Assembly: GCF_033958435.1 (NCBI RefSeq)
Contig: NC_134146.1
Location: 26,434,501 to 26,498,500 of the forward strand
Direction of reading: 5' to 3'
Length of the DNA: 64,000 nt
Origin: Carettochelys insculpta
Lineage: Eukaryota; Chordata; Testudines; Carettochelyidae
Positions 12,200 to 24,645 of this stretch are shown one piece after another (position 1 is the stretch's first letter; each line of letters starts with the position of its first letter). A model generated the notes under the pieces. That model was not told where the DNA came from and ran no database searches. It saw only the letters and a list, made by a program, of their open reading frames with translations. The position numbers and the translations under genes were made by a program.

Positions 12200-12820
12200 A
12201 GGATGACCTATTCCCTGAGCAGTCTGCCCAGACAGAGTACAATTAAATGCATGGAGAAAAATGATGCTGCAGGAGATGAAAATGGAGTGTGGGGAGAGTG
12301 CAGAGAATATGAAGCCGAGACCCCTCCAGCTCTTCTTACTGTCCTGGTGTCTGGCTGCTCATAATTAGGGGCCAGGTGATCTGTCTTGATCTCTTTCATC
12401 GTGGCATGAAATTTTCCCCTTATTTTCACAAAAATGGAAATGTTGCTTTTGTTGTGGTCTGATCCACTCAGACTGGAAAACCTTGCCTTTAAATGACCAA
12501 AAGCACATTCTGCCTCCATCCTGCACTTTGCCTAGCCTGTGATTGAACTGCTCCTTACTGCTGTCCAGGCTGCCTGAATATGACTTCATGAACCACAGGA
12601 GACGGGGGTAGGCTGGGTCTCCAGTGGTAATTTTGTAGTCTGTGAACAAAGTTCCCCCCTGCAGATTTCTGAAGAGACTGGGCTTCCTAAAGCTTCATGC
12701 ATCATGTACCTTTCCATGTTGATGTTGGTGAAGCAGCCCTTTTCATCTACCAGCACCTGCAATGCCAGCAAGAAGTAGCCCTTGCAGGTTATGTACTCTG
12801 GCAAAATGTTCAGGTTCTAG
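12200..12820 (-). pseudogene. Harbinger (HARBI1-like) transposase, broken
   Basis: Read from 12820 downward: GYFLLALQVLVDEKGCFTNI and MHEA (the segment with the second catalytic region), then GDPAYPRLLWFMKSYSG, FNHRLGKV, and in another frame ECAFGHLKARFSSL. These are the ordered conserved blocks of DDE Harbinger transposase. Frame shifts fall near 12640 and 12520. The N-terminal part is not clear. Confidence 0.8.
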
Positions 12821-13505
12821 GATTGAGATGTGTGTTCCATTTATTGCCCTATGGGGGAAAATTAATTTCAGTGCATAATACCACATGAATGACGCCTTAG
12901 AAATCTAAACAACAACCTGGACTATATTTTGGCAACCCTTCTCCCCTGAGGGCATTTTCCTGCCCTTTTGGCCTCCTCACATTCTTTCTTGCTCCGGTGG
13001 CACCTGCTAGTCTGTGGACATGCCGCAGTATAATGTGCAAGGTGTTTGCAATGCTTGCCACAGCAGTTTGAAGCTCAACAGGGTCCACCTGTGCCCTGCT
13101 ATGGCATCTGCCTGGATAACCTGGGGGGGGGAAAGGGTGCAAAAACACTTTGCTGGTGCTTTAAAGTTGGGGGAGGGGAGAAGGGAGGTGGGAGCTGAGT
13201 GCATTAAGGGAGCTGAATGACCCATCACCAGAACCACTTGTGGCACAGTCTTTATCTGATCAAACACAAACCCAGAATGCAAAGGGGAGATGTGAGACCA
13301 CTACCCATAGTGCCCCACTCTCAAAGTCAGAGCCCCATCCTACTTGGGACATGCTCTGTTGAACTCGTGCACGGGGGGACATGCACCCTTGACTTTGCAA
13401 AATTGAGTGCTAAAAACTAAACCAAAATAAATTTAACCTAAGCTTGTACTGTAGACACATACTGAAAAAGATAAGGATTTTTCAAGATGACATTCTAAAT
13501 AACCC

Positions 13506-13668
13506 AAAACAAAAAAGCAGTCAAGTAGCATTTCAAAGACTAACAAAGTAATTTATTAGGTGATGAGTGTTTGTGGGACAGAAAATTATGTTGTTAGTCT
13601 TTGAAGTGCTACTTGACTGCTTTTTTGTTTTGCTAGAATACAGACTAACAGCTCGCTCTCTATCACTA
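13506..13668. repeat. Inverted pair of Penelope-type terminal repeats
   Basis: AGCAGTCAAGTAGCATTTCA with AAGACTAACAAAGTAATTTA is followed by the reverse complement, TTAGTCTTTGAAGTGCTACT, TGACTGCTTTTTTGTTTTG and ATACAGACTAACAGC. The same unit occurs at 46430-46640, 54120-54250 and 63190-63320, where Penelope-like coding sequence is adjacent in some cases. Confidence 0.6.
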
Positions 13669-13856
13669 CACAACCCAAGTTTGCCTTAAAGACTAGCCTA
13701 CTTATGGGGGCTGGCCTTTGGAGTCTGGATCAAGTATAACTATAGATCCCTTTTGAGTTTTGGAAAGACTCCAACTCGGATTAGAGCTACAAGGAGTAAT
13801 GCCCAAACCCTTCTGCTTCTGGTGGCATTAGAGCTATTACTTCCTCTTAGTTTACA

Positions 13857-14890
13857 TAAGAAATGTCCACACTGGATCAGACAAAAGGTCCATCTAGCCC
13901 AGTATTCTGCCTTCTGAGAGAGGCCAATGCCAGATGGCCCATTTTTGTTGCCCAGTCACTTAGTTATACAAAGGCTTTTTGAATCTTTTCATGGTCTTTT
14001 ATTCTTAGCTATCTTGAGCAGTTTAATATCAGCTGCAAATTTTGTCACCTCACTGTTAACACACTTCTCCAGATCATTTATAAATAGGTGGATAGGATTG
14101 GTCCCAGTATGGATCCTTGGGAGACATCATTGGTTACCACTCTCCAGTTTGAAAGCTTACCATTTATTCCTATTCTTTATTTCCTGTCTTTTAACCAGTT
14201 ATCAGTCCATGAAAGTACCTTCCCTCTTTTCCCATAACAGCTTACTTAAGAACCTTTAGTGAGGGACTTTGTCAAAGGCTTTCTGGAAACCTCGGTACAC
14301 TATATCCACTGATTCCCCTTTTTTAGCATCCTTATTAACCCCCCTTAAAGAACTCTAAAGGGAGATCATGTCTTTCTGTTCTATTACAAAAATCATGTTG
14401 ACTTTTCCCCAACAAATTATACTAATCTATGTCTGTGTCTGACAATTTTATTCTCTACTGTAGTTACAACTAATTTGCCTGGTACTGATGTTAGACTTAC
14501 TGGTCTGTAATTGCCAAGGTTACCTCTAGAGCCCGTTTTAAATATTAGCATCACATTAGCTATCTTCCAGTCATTAGGTACAGAAGCTGATTTAAAGGAT
14601 AAGTTGCAAGCCACAGGTTTAATTCCCCAATTTCACATGAGCTCTCTCAGAACTCTTGAGTGAATGCCATCTGGTTCTGGTGACTTGTTACTGTTAAGTT
14701 TGTCAGTTAATTCCAAAACCTATTCTACTTACACCTCAATCTGGGACAATTTCTCAGATTTGTCACCTAAAAAAGAATGGCTCAAGTTTGGGAATCTCCC
14801 CGAGCATCCTCAGCCATGAAGAATGAAGCTAAGAATTTATTTAGTTTCTCAGCAGTGTCTCAGTAAGGCAGTGCTGAGTTGCCAATGAAA
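13857..14890 (-). mobile_element. CR1 LINE fragment (reverse transcriptase region)
   Basis: The minus strand between 14614 and 14417 reads VPNDWKIANVMLIFKTGSRG and GNYRPVSLTSVPGK, a diagnostic CR1 reverse transcriptase block. Downstream parts (for example near 14100-14240) continue the domain with frame breaks. It is 5' truncated, as is usual for CR1, and inactive. Confidence 0.85.
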
Positions 14891-16265
14891 TTATTGGATA
14901 CAAAGATGCAGATGATCAAAAATATGCGGAGTCCTTCTCAAATTCCAAAGTCCAAAATTGTCCAAAAGTTAAGCACTTAAAATTTGCCACCAAATGCCCA
15001 GAGTGCTCAGCCCCCACAGGTCCCATTGCCATTGGCGCTTCTACGAGTATATAGCATTTCCCTGGGGTTCTTCAGTGTGCTCATGTGTATACTTTCATTT
15101 TAATTCAGATGTTGGAAATTCTAAACAATTAATACAAAAAAATATGGCAGAAGGTAGGTACCTACTACAAGGGTACTTAATCCATGACCACAGTATAAAT
15201 TACAAACAATTGTAGTTATGCTGACTTTTCTAAAACATTGCAGCAGGCAAAGGGTAAGTAACATTTCATGCCCATGTGTGTATAGATCACCATGTCAACA
15301 AAAAAGCTGGGGCAAGCTCTTTAAACAGGTCATGTGCTCTGGGCAGCCAATATGCTGTCCTTGGCATGCACTGTTGCCAGAAGCACCTGGGGAAAAACCA
15401 GGGGGTCGCTCACACTGCTGCTGGTTTTCCAGCAGAAGTGCCCCAATGAAGATGGCCCACAGCTCCCTTGTGGCAGCAAATAAGGACGGTAACCAGTCCA
15501 CGTCAAGGCACCTCTCCACTCCACACTCTGAATCCAGAAAGTGGGACCCCGCAGAGCTTAAAAAAACACCTTGCCTATTCACAGGCTTTATTTTAAAACG
15601 TCCCAAGGTCACAGATTTCCAGGACTCTGGAAGGTAGACTGCCACCGAGTGAGAAAATACTCCCCTACCCCAAGAAGACACATTCGCATATCTTTCAGGG
15701 GGTACCCCAAGTTCTTAATTCCCCTTCAGGAGAGAGCTTGGACACAAAAACCTATAATTCAGTAGCTGACCAGTTGGTCTCAGGCCCAGGCTCCTCTCAG
15801 GGCATAGAAATCACATCAGTTGCTTACAACAGTGATTTATTCACAAAACAAGAGACGAGTAAATCATGATGTATGCAGAGAAAAATATTTCTGTGGGATT
15901 CAGCTTGGAAGTTACAGGGAGAAAATTACAAGTCAACAATACAAAAGAGAAAAAATAGCAGCCAACAACAAAACAAGATGATAAGCCAATAGTCCATCCC
16001 AATTTAAAATAAACAGACACCTGAATGCATCTAACTGTACATTTCCCTTGTACTTACACTCCGATGGCTGATTTTGCGACCGGTAGGATATTTTTGATTT
16101 TTATTCCAATTTCCTGGGAGCCATCTCCTGCTGGGTCTTTCTCCCTGCAGTCTGCAGAGAAGAAAAAAGGCCCTGGGAACTGCAATTATTCTCAGTTTAA
16201 ACAGAATTACTTCACTCCCATTGGCTCACTTGGGATTTAGGTTACCTCAGGAAGATTAAACCCTT
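14891..16265. other. Intergenic; no gene recognised
   Basis: Mixed-composition sequence; the overlapping frames at 15218-15765 on both strands suggest repeat DNA. I could not assign a family. Confidence 0.4.
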
Positions 16266-16515
16266 CCCTGCACTCATTCATGACAGCCCCCCAGGCTTCC
16301 CTCTCCCCCCATACTCTCTCCCACACGCATCCCAGCCTCCTGGCTTGACTCCTGTTCTTCCTCCCCAGCCTCCTGCTTTCCCCCACACGCTCTCAGCCCT
16401 GATCCCTGCAGGTCACTCACTCACTTACTCATACACGCACACACACGCACACATGCACGCACACACGAGTCCCCTGTGTTGGCTCCTGAAGCGTGCACAC
16501 ACACAGTCCCGTGTT
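16266..16515. repeat. CT-rich tract with (CA)n microsatellite
   Basis: C/T-rich sequence (CCTCCCCAGCCTCCTGCTTT) runs into a CACACACGCACACATGCACG microsatellite at about 16431-16475. Confidence 0.7.
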
Positions 16516-17320
16516 GGCTCCTGAAGCTGCCCTTCACACTGCCAAGCCTGACGTTACCAGCCCACACAGTGGAAGACAGCAAGAGGAGGACAAGGAAGGC
16601 ACTTCTAAAGATCAGTAGCCACTTAATTGTAAGTATGTTTTATTTTTTTTATCTGTTTTTGTTATAATAATGCAGTACGCCTCTTTAATGTGTGCTCAGG
16701 CATTTTAATGTTATTTGAACATTTATGCTGTATAGTTCTGATGGATTGCTAGTGAATTCACTTACCTCTGAGCAGTTTTACCTGTTGTCCCATATTTGGC
16801 ATAGGGAAATGTGGTCACCCTCCCACTGGGCAAGCTGGGCCTTGAAGTAGGTCTTCACCCCAGTACTTGCCTGTGTTTGATTTTTTTGCCCAAGTCATAG
16901 GAGCTGTAAACCCTGGAGGGAACATGTGACTGAGATACATCATGTGACTGGAGACTGGTAGCTGGGGCTGGTGTGAAAGCAGTAACCTCTGAGGGGGCGG
17001 GGGTGAGGGAAGACCTGAGGCTTGACTTGGCCATGTAGAGTGAGCAGAGGAAGGCCTCGATATATTAGGAACCTGGGGCGTTGGGAGGGGACAGAGGTTA
17101 TCTTGTAAAACAGTAAGCCTCAGATTTTCAGAAGAAGGTAGGCAGCCCTTAATAGCTTTGGGTCCCAGGACTGCAGTCTGTAGCAGGACGATTGTGGTGC
17201 CGTTTTGAGGTTTGATGTGGAACCCCTGTAACTCAGAGGACCAAGGATTATGATGCTAGCGCTGAGGAATAAAAGAACAAGGATCTAACCAGGGAAAGGT
17301 CAAGCAACTGTTTAGTCTAG

Positions 17321-17515
17321 TGGAAGCAGATGGTGAAGCCACAGAGATGAAGTTCCGTGGCCTAAGGAGGTTCAGAGATACATTTTGCTTTTGCAACTCT
17401 CTTTACCTTGGAAATGGGAGACTTACTACAGCTGAAGAGACAAAGTATTACGATTATCCAATCACCAAGAGCAGAAGGAGGACCCAGGAGTGGATTCATC
17501 CTGCTGCTGTGCCAG
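17321..17515 (+). other. Exon-like open segment of unknown nature
   Basis: The segment lies between TTTAGTCTAG and the near-consensus donor CCAG|GTAAGC and is open for 65 codons (starting at 17321 in the frame VEADGEATEMK... with the first base borrowed). It could be a plus-strand exon, but the sequence also looks like interspersed repeat material (ATCCAATCACCAAGAGCAGA). No domain is recognised. Read alone, it is not evidence of a gene. Confidence 0.15.
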
Positions 17516-19249
17516 GTAAGCCACTGCTATTGCTTTTAGTATCTGATGGTGCAGTGTGGACTACGTGGCAGATAAAATGTTTGACTCAAATTCAGATCTC
17601 AGTTAAACTGCTGTAAATTTGGACCTATTTCCCGTACTTCAGTAGTTTCTCCTGATTTACATCATTGTAAATGGAATCTATATCAGACCCTTTATCTTAG
17701 TTTATTGAACATGAACAATAGTCTTAGTGTTGCTTTTCCATAGTTAAACTATTTTCTCAAGACAGGTAAAAGCTTTAATCCCTAAAAGCTTGACAAATGC
17801 TGTATGTGAACTGCCTAGATAAAATGGAATGGTACAAATCCCTTTAAAACAATGTTTGCAAAGCTATTAGTGGAGCTCTCATGCAGGTCATTAACAAGAG
17901 GCTTCCAGTAATATCTTTGCTGAACTGGTTGACTTAGAATCAAAATCTGTAATAAATGTGAGCTAAGTGATTATAGAATGTGTGTCAAGAGGCTAAATTG
18001 ACAAAGTATGGGATTTATTTTCAGTTGAACTGGTTCGTTCCATGAAGATGAGGTACAGGCATACAGCGGTGAAAATGACTATAAAGTGCTTTCTAATACA
18101 TAATAAGATAGGAGCCACCTATAAATCATTTGACAAGTGCACACAGTTCTTCCATTAAATGAGGCAACAACTTTAATGAACATCACAAATAATCAACTCT
18201 GGCAAGTTGCTAATATGCCTTCACCTGCACTTGTTCTCTGCCCTAATCTAAATGAGTACTCTCCATTTCCTTCTTGTAATCTCTACCATATTAAGAAACT
18301 TCTATATGTGGTTGTCGCTTTAGTACATTTGTATGCACACTTAGCCAGATACGCCTCCTAATTCTTGCTGCAAGATTAAAGATAACTTCACCTAGTAACA
18401 CAGATGTGTTAGCTAGATGGTGTGGTCATTAAGCATGGGAAGGAGCTGGACCCAGTCCTATGTCTTGCTCCTACTGCTCTTGTAGTTTAGCTCCCTTGTG
18501 CCAGCTACATCAACCATAGTGCAAGCCAGGCAGGATCGTAGGTGTAGCTGGGCAAGCTCTAGCAGGTGGAGAAATGGGGAAGAAAGGATATAGACTCTGT
18601 CTCTCTCAAGGATCTTTCCTACCACCCTGATTAAAATGTATATGCAGAATTGGGTGTTTCTTGCAGAAGGGAAGAAAAGGAGAGTTTCCACACTGATTTC
18701 TTTGGACTGTATATGTCTGTGTCCACATGGCCACACTGCAGCCCAGACTCCAGTATTACCAAAAATTGGTTAATGTAAAAAGCAAACAGGAATGCTCCTA
18801 CGTTCTGGAGACAGGTAACAGATAAAACAAGTTTCAGTTAACTGTGAAGCTATTTTTCTTGTCCTGAATTGTGAACATGGTTTGAAATAGTGTGACTGTG
18901 GAAAGTTCAAAAGCATTCAAACCAGAATCAGGAAAGTGGTAAACAAACCAGCTGCCAGCATTATGAAGTACGCATGCTGACAATGTTTGATTGAGCCATG
19001 GGGCAACAGAGTTTATGTAAATGGTACAGTGCCACATCTACGACACAAGTATCAGTCACATGGCCTATTCACTGTTAAAAAATACCTTGTTATCAGAGAA
19101 AATGAGGGCAATTTGCCTTCTGTTCATTGGTTTTTGCAGCTCCTTCTGAGAGGTCACTCTGCATTTTATGAAACACACACATAGCATTACTCAGGTCTTT
19201 AACTGAAGTATTTTTTTAAATAAACAAAATATGTATTTTTCAAAAATGA
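17516..19249. other. Intergenic; no gene recognised
   Basis: AT-rich, short frames only. Nothing assigned. Confidence 0.5.
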
Positions 19250-20350
19250 AGGTTAGAGTGAGAGTTTGAAGGGTGGGTAGAACAGAGGGTGAGCGGCTTG
19301 GAGCAGAGGGCTGCAAGGAATGAGGAGATTCAAGGCAGTGGGGGACTCAAGGCAGTGGGTATGGGTGTGGAAATAAAGGCATGTGGGAGGTGCAGCACTC
19401 GGGACAAAGGACAGGGAGGTGGCAGGGCAGTGCTTACTGGGGCTACCCAGGATGGTGGGGGTGGCACTGCTCCAGTGGCTAGGGCAGTGTTCCTCAGCCC
19501 GTGGTTCCTCCTGAGGGGCTGGGGCTGGGGCTGCACTCCCTGGACAACAGCTCCTCCTTGGGGAAGATGGGGGTGGATCCAGGGCTGAGTGCTGTTTGGG
19601 TGGTGGTTCAGGCTTTGCAGGCCAGCCACGCTGTCCAGCTACCTGCCCATCCTTCAGCCTGCATGGGGGGCAGTGCTCGGGGGGCAGCCCCCAGTCTTCT
19701 GCTGCTCCCCTACCTGCAGCTGCTCCAAGGGAGCCTTGCCTAGGCAATAGTTCACCCCATTCCTGCAGCCAGTTGAGGAGGGTGGCACTCTGCCAGCTGG
19801 TCCTGGCTTCCCAGCTGCCCTGCCACCCTGCAGCTCGTCTTGAGAATACAGCACTCCCCCTGGCTTCCAGGGCCCCCCTCCATCCTGCAAGCTGCTGGGG
19901 AGCACTCTGGGGGGGCTGGCAAGTCTCTGGAGACTACCTCTGGCTCCAGTGGCCCCCCTGTGGTCTAAGAGCTGTCAGGGGGACAGGATCCAGGAGCTGC
20001 CCCCCAGTTGCCCCCCCAAGGCCTGCAGGCTGTCTAGAGGGGGAAGCCAGGCTCCAATGGTGGCCCCACCCTCCAACAGCCCCTCTGCAGCCTGCAGACT
20101 GTCTTGGGGAGCAAGATTCCAGAGCTGCCTCCTCTTCCAGCATCTCTCCTACAGTCTGCAGGCTCTCCACAGCAGGGGCAGGCTTTGGGTTTTGGGCAGG
20201 AAGGCTACTCATCCAGTCTGGTGGCAGGCAAGATGGTGGTGCCTCAGCCCTGCGAGCTGCTCTCTTGGTGCTGCAGCTGCCCCCAGTGGCCACTCTCAGT
20301 ATCATGTCTCTCTCTCTGTGCCCCTCTCTGCCCCCTCCCTTTCTAAGTTA
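19250..20350. repeat. GC-rich block with about 70-bp degenerate tandem units
   Basis: Between about 19790 and 20300 the pattern 'GAGCTGCC..CC' then 'CCTGCAGgCTGTCT' returns roughly every 65-75 bp (examples: GGCCTGCAGGCTGTCTAGAG near 20018, GCAGCCTGCAGACTGTCTTG near 20088, CAGTCTGCAGGCTCTCCAC near 20152). All three forward frames stay open for long distances, as expected for GC-rich repeats. I do not call a protein. Confidence 0.55.
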
Positions 20351-22807
20351 AGGAAAACAGTCTCATTCCTGGCACTTCCCATTTTCCAGGCACAACCAGC
20401 CTCTGATCTTGATTTAAATTTGGGTAAGAGAAAGCTGCATATCAAATTGGGTGGTCCTAGCTCTTACAGTTTAGGTGGAGTTCTTGAACAAATGGACTCA
20501 CAGATGCACAGATGGACTCAGACAGCCAGATGCATTCTAATACATATAAAATGCTGGTGATACATAATGCTGTTTTTATGCTTGTGTCTATATAACACCA
20601 TCTATATTCATATGCTAGTTTGGATTTAATTAGGGGATGAATCACAATGAAATTATATGCACACTTCTGGTGCGATTGGCCATTGATAGTTCTGTTATGT
20701 ATTTATCAGCTGGCTCCATTATTTACCCTGTTCTTTTAGTCACTGCTTTGGTACTCTGGTTACCAAGTTTTCCCCAGTAACGATTTTCCCAATCAGACCT
20801 TCTGAGCAGGTGCCACATAAATGCCTCTTCTTCCCCACCAGTTGTGGAATTCCCATCACAAAAGACGGGTGCCTGTTAGCTAGGGTGGGAAATACTCAGG
20901 CTTACACCCATGACAGGTTTAATGGCCTCCTGACCCTGTGAGATTCAGCATTGTCTTCTAGCCAAACTCTGAAATCATGACATTTGAATGTTCAAATAAA
21001 ATAGTTTAGATTGTGTTTAGAAGCATTTTTTTCCCCTGCCACCTGGAGGAATTGTCAGTCCTGAGTTAGCCACCCAGGCGCCTCATACAATATGTGGAGA
21101 GAGTAAGAAAGGATTCTCAGAGGCCAGCAAAGTACAGGGAAGTTGCTGAAGCTGACCAAGGGCAAAATGCTAAGGAGAAGGGAACTGGAGCCTAAGCAAC
21201 TGACATGGTGCACTTGGTTGATCCCTGTGCTTGAGATCCTTAGCTGCAAACCCTCATCTGGAATTAGGCACCTAAACTCGGTCAGACGCTTAGATAGCAT
21301 GTGCCCTAGCATCTGAGAGAGAGTCTTTCTCCTGATCACCCTTGATACCATTCTCATGCTTGCCTTACATTTCCCTGTGCCTTTGGGCTTTTGTCTGAGT
21401 GCACTGGTGGCCTGCTCCTGTCTTTTGCTTTGGGGTCTGACAGGTCTGGATAGGGCCTATGGGAGAGATAAGTAGTCCCTATCCCAGTTTGAAAAGCCTG
21501 CTCAGGTGCTTTCACAGTTTCTGCTTAAGCTAGGGCTATGAGCTGCATGTCAGCTGTGGGGGGCGGTATTAGGACTTTTGTGGCGCTGCAAATGGCAATC
21601 ACCAGAAATATAGGTGCCTAGAATCCTATTGGGTTAGGTGGTAACAAAAATGTCAGTGGCATCTAAATGGTGAATTCAAGAGGCCGATAGTGTGATAGCA
21701 TGGTGTGATTCAGGACTGGGCTTCAGGAGACGTGTGATGGTACCGACGCGGTGCACTCTGGGACTGTGAGACTGCTGTACCCCATCTCCAACCTGGGCTG
21801 TAACTAAAAATGTTTGTCTCGTGATAAGCAGCAAGCCACTCCATGCCCTGTTATCAGTCAGCACAATAGCATGTGGAGCCCCACACCCAACTAGGTTGCA
21901 TGAATGCTCTCAGCCATTCATGAATAACAGAGAGCAAAGGCCCCATATGAATCCTTCCATAGCTCCCAGCACTGCACCTCAAAAAAAATCATCTAATTTA
22001 TTAATTGGTTTACCTCTTCATTATTGGAAGGAGGTATACACCAGCCTTTGTAAACTGGGTAGATACCAACACTTCAGGCAAACTCACTGGTAAAGATAAA
22101 CAGTTACACAAATGAATTGATTGCAATTTTAACTTTTAAGTGATTATAAATGATAGGCAAAAAATCAAAGTAGTTACCAAATATATAAAAACACAGTCAA
22201 AACTTTCAACCATATTAGACTAGGCAACAATGGATTAAGCAGTTTTTGTCAGCCCTCACTGGATACTGCAGTCGTTAATTTACAAGTTTGTCCCTTAAAC
22301 ATGGGCCAGTCTCCCCTTTAGCTGTCTTCAGCCGTCTTCTTAGGGTCCTTGTTGTTTGCATCATAGGTGTGGACGGGAGAAAAGAACAAGCATGAGGCCC
22401 CAAGTTCTCTTTTATACCCTCAGTCCCATGTAGCATTGCTGAATCCCCAGGGAAGATTGAGCAATTCCCATGGTATGGTCTCATAGTTACTGCCTTGTAG
22501 CTTCTGTCTGTTCAGCACTCTCCTGAGTGTTGGTTATGTTGCTTGTCATGTCTCTGGAGAGTTAGTATTTGGTGCCTCCCACACCCATAACATATTTTAG
22601 TGACAACCATACAACACATTTTCATAACTTCATATGCATTAGTCTCATAACTTAACATACATATTTAGATAGAAAAATGACTTTCAGGAGATACCTTTCC
22701 CTGATACCTCATGTGGCATGGTTTACATGCAATATCACGATAATATAGAAAATGAGCAATATAGGGGTTACAGGGCACTCCCCGAATGTCACTAGATTGT
22801 CACACTA
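20351..22807. other. Intergenic; no gene recognised
   Basis: No coding family, RNA gene or clear transposon seen. Short frames only. Confidence 0.5.
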
Positions 22808-22940
22808 TGTTCTAATCCTGTCTCTGCCAAAGGCCTGCTGGGTGGCCTTGAGTAAGTCTCTTCCCTGCTTTAAGCCTCAATTTCTGCCTCCGTAAAATGG
22901 GGATGATGACACTGATCTCCTTGGTAAAACATTTTGAGTA
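22808..22940 (+). mobile_element. MIR SINE
   Basis: The MIR core and 3' part can be read: GGGTGGCCTTGAGTAAGTCT, CTTTAAGCCTCAATTTCTG, then CCTCCGTAAAATGGGGATGA. An old copy, with the tRNA-like head mostly lost. Confidence 0.85.
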
Positions 22941-23730
22941 TGCCTACACAGCAGTTATTCTGAAATAACACCTGCTATTTCAAAATAACTTTGCAAGCAT
23001 CTACACAACGCAACTGCTGTTTCAAAATAATTTCAAAATAGTGGACAGCTTATTTTGAAATAGGCAAACCTCATTGGCCATGTCTACACTAGCCCCCTCC
23101 TTTCAGAGTGGGCATGTTAATGAGGCAGTTCAGAAGGTGCTAATGAGGTGCTGACATGAATATGCAACACCTCATTAACATAATGGCAGCTGCACACAAA
23201 TTGTAAGTGCCGCTTTCTGAATGCACTCTGCCTCGGCAGACAGGGCCTTTCAAAAGGACCCCCCTGGACTTCAAAAGCTCCTTCTTCCAAAACCAAATAG
23301 GAACAAGGGGCTTTTGAAGTCAGGGGGTCCTTTTGAAAGGCCCCGTCTACATGGGTGGCGTCTGTTCCGAAAGCGGCACTTTTGAATTGTGTGTGGCCAC
23401 CATTATGTTAATGAGGCACTGCATATTCATGTAAGCATCTCATTAGCATCTTCTTAACTGCCTTATTAACATGCCCCCTTTGAGAGGAAGGGACTAGTGT
23501 AGACAAGGCCATTGTATGAGGAATAGCTCCTTTTTTTGAAGTAAGTATTTCAAAATAGGGGCTATGTGGGCAGGGAACAGAGCCTATTTCAAAATAAGAC
23601 ATAGTGCATCCAATGGCTCTATTTCGAAATAGGCTAGATTGTGCGTGGATGCTCTATTTTGAGATAGCGCTCAGCTGTTTCAAAATGCCTTTTGTGTGTA
23701 GCAGCATTATTTTGAAATAAGTTATTCCAG
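22935..23730. mobile_element. Foldback MITE (outer copy, split by another)
   Basis: The left arm CAGTTATTCTGAAATAACACC, ATTTCAAAATAACTTTG is mirrored on the far right by CATTATTTTGAAATAAGTTA. The two arms are rich in 'TATTTCAAAATA' units. The arms are separated by the complete inner element at 23076-23510, so this copy is older than the inner one. Confidence 0.6.
23076..23510. mobile_element. Complete foldback Harbinger-type MITE (inner copy)
   Basis: The ends are GGCCATGTCTACACTAGCCC and GGGACTAGTGTAGACAAGGCC; ATT flanks both sides (23073-23075, 23511-23513). Almost the whole 435 bp is one inverted repeat: TTAATGAGGCAGTT / AACTGCCTTATTAA, CCTTTCAAAAGGACCCCCCT / GGGGGTCCTTTTGAAAGGCC. The centre is near 23290. 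No coding capacity, so it would have depended on a transposase in trans. Confidence 0.75.
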
Positions 23731-24645
23731 TCAGAGTTACATGCAAGAGCTGAAACATTATGGTGGGCTGAGTGCTTTGTCCTGGTGCTGGACAGCTGCT
23801 GTCTGGGTGTTTTAGCTAGGATTTTGGTGATGCCTCTTGATTTAGAAGCACGGTTTTTAATGTTCTTTGGTTGCCATAGTTCCAAAGGTTTCTCACATTC
23901 ACTATAAGAGTGATTTCTGAGAGCCTTTTAACTGATAACCTCAGTCTGGTGTTTGGCACACAGCACTCATTGACCGTAGTTCATAAATCTCTGTAGTAAC
24001 TGAGAAACATTTCCCTCTCAGGAACAAATCCTGATTTACCTATTATTAGCACTGTGTGTTTAACAATAGCAGTTATACATGGGATCATTTCCTGTGTAGG
24101 TCAGGAGACTCTTCTTAGTTTGCATTTGTTCTAGACACCTGTCAGAGGTTTTAATTGATCTTTGCTTTATTTGATAAAGACCTTTCTTATCTTTCTGCGT
24201 CAAAGACACATACAGGAACTGATTGAGCAAGCAAACACCTCCAATCTCGTTCTCTACCCACCTCATTGAGTTATTTTGCCAGTAGCCTCCTGCTACCAGC
24301 AGCTGAGGACTTTGGGATTTTGTATCTCCCAGCACATTGCTGCAGGCAAAGAGAAAAACCTGAATGGAAAGAGGCAAAGTAAAAGATTTGGAAACTGCAG
24401 CAGACTGGCGGTGGCTTGACGAACAACATATGGACAGTCCGAAAGAACAGTCTGTCCTTGTGAGAATCAGCCCGGCGGTATAGATACCAGGTACTAATCT
24501 TGTTCTTTTCCTGCTGAAATCCCAGAAAGCACTGGGTTCTGCTCTTTCAATCGGACTTCCAGCTTGACTTTTTCTGTGATGGAGTCCATGTAGGCTGTAG
24601 AGTCAGTTACACCAATGCATCTCCCATTCTTATCTCCCAAGGAAG
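23731..24645. other. Region upstream of the GPCR; promoter not defined
   Basis: No exon is certain. A good splice acceptor (CTTATCTCCCAAG, ending at 24641) lies four bases before the GPCR start codon, so a 5' UTR exon could lie anywhere upstream. No TATA box or CpG island that I would call. Confidence 0.4.

Larger units (their letters stand above)
10690..13440. mobile_element. Decayed Harbinger transposon, two-gene type
   Basis: It has a Myb/SANT-like gene relic on the plus strand (about 10860-11520) and a transposase relic on the minus strand (about 12200-12820), facing each other. That is the standard arrangement of PIF/Harbinger elements, whose Myb-like protein helps the transposase bind DNA. 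Both frames are broken. The ends are not certain: I did not find clean terminal inverted repeats, so the limits are approximate. Confidence 0.7.

Noticed and set aside
19596..20351. 251-codon plus-strand open frame
   Set aside because: It lies in a GC-rich tandem block where all forward frames are open; no domain, no splice or start context.
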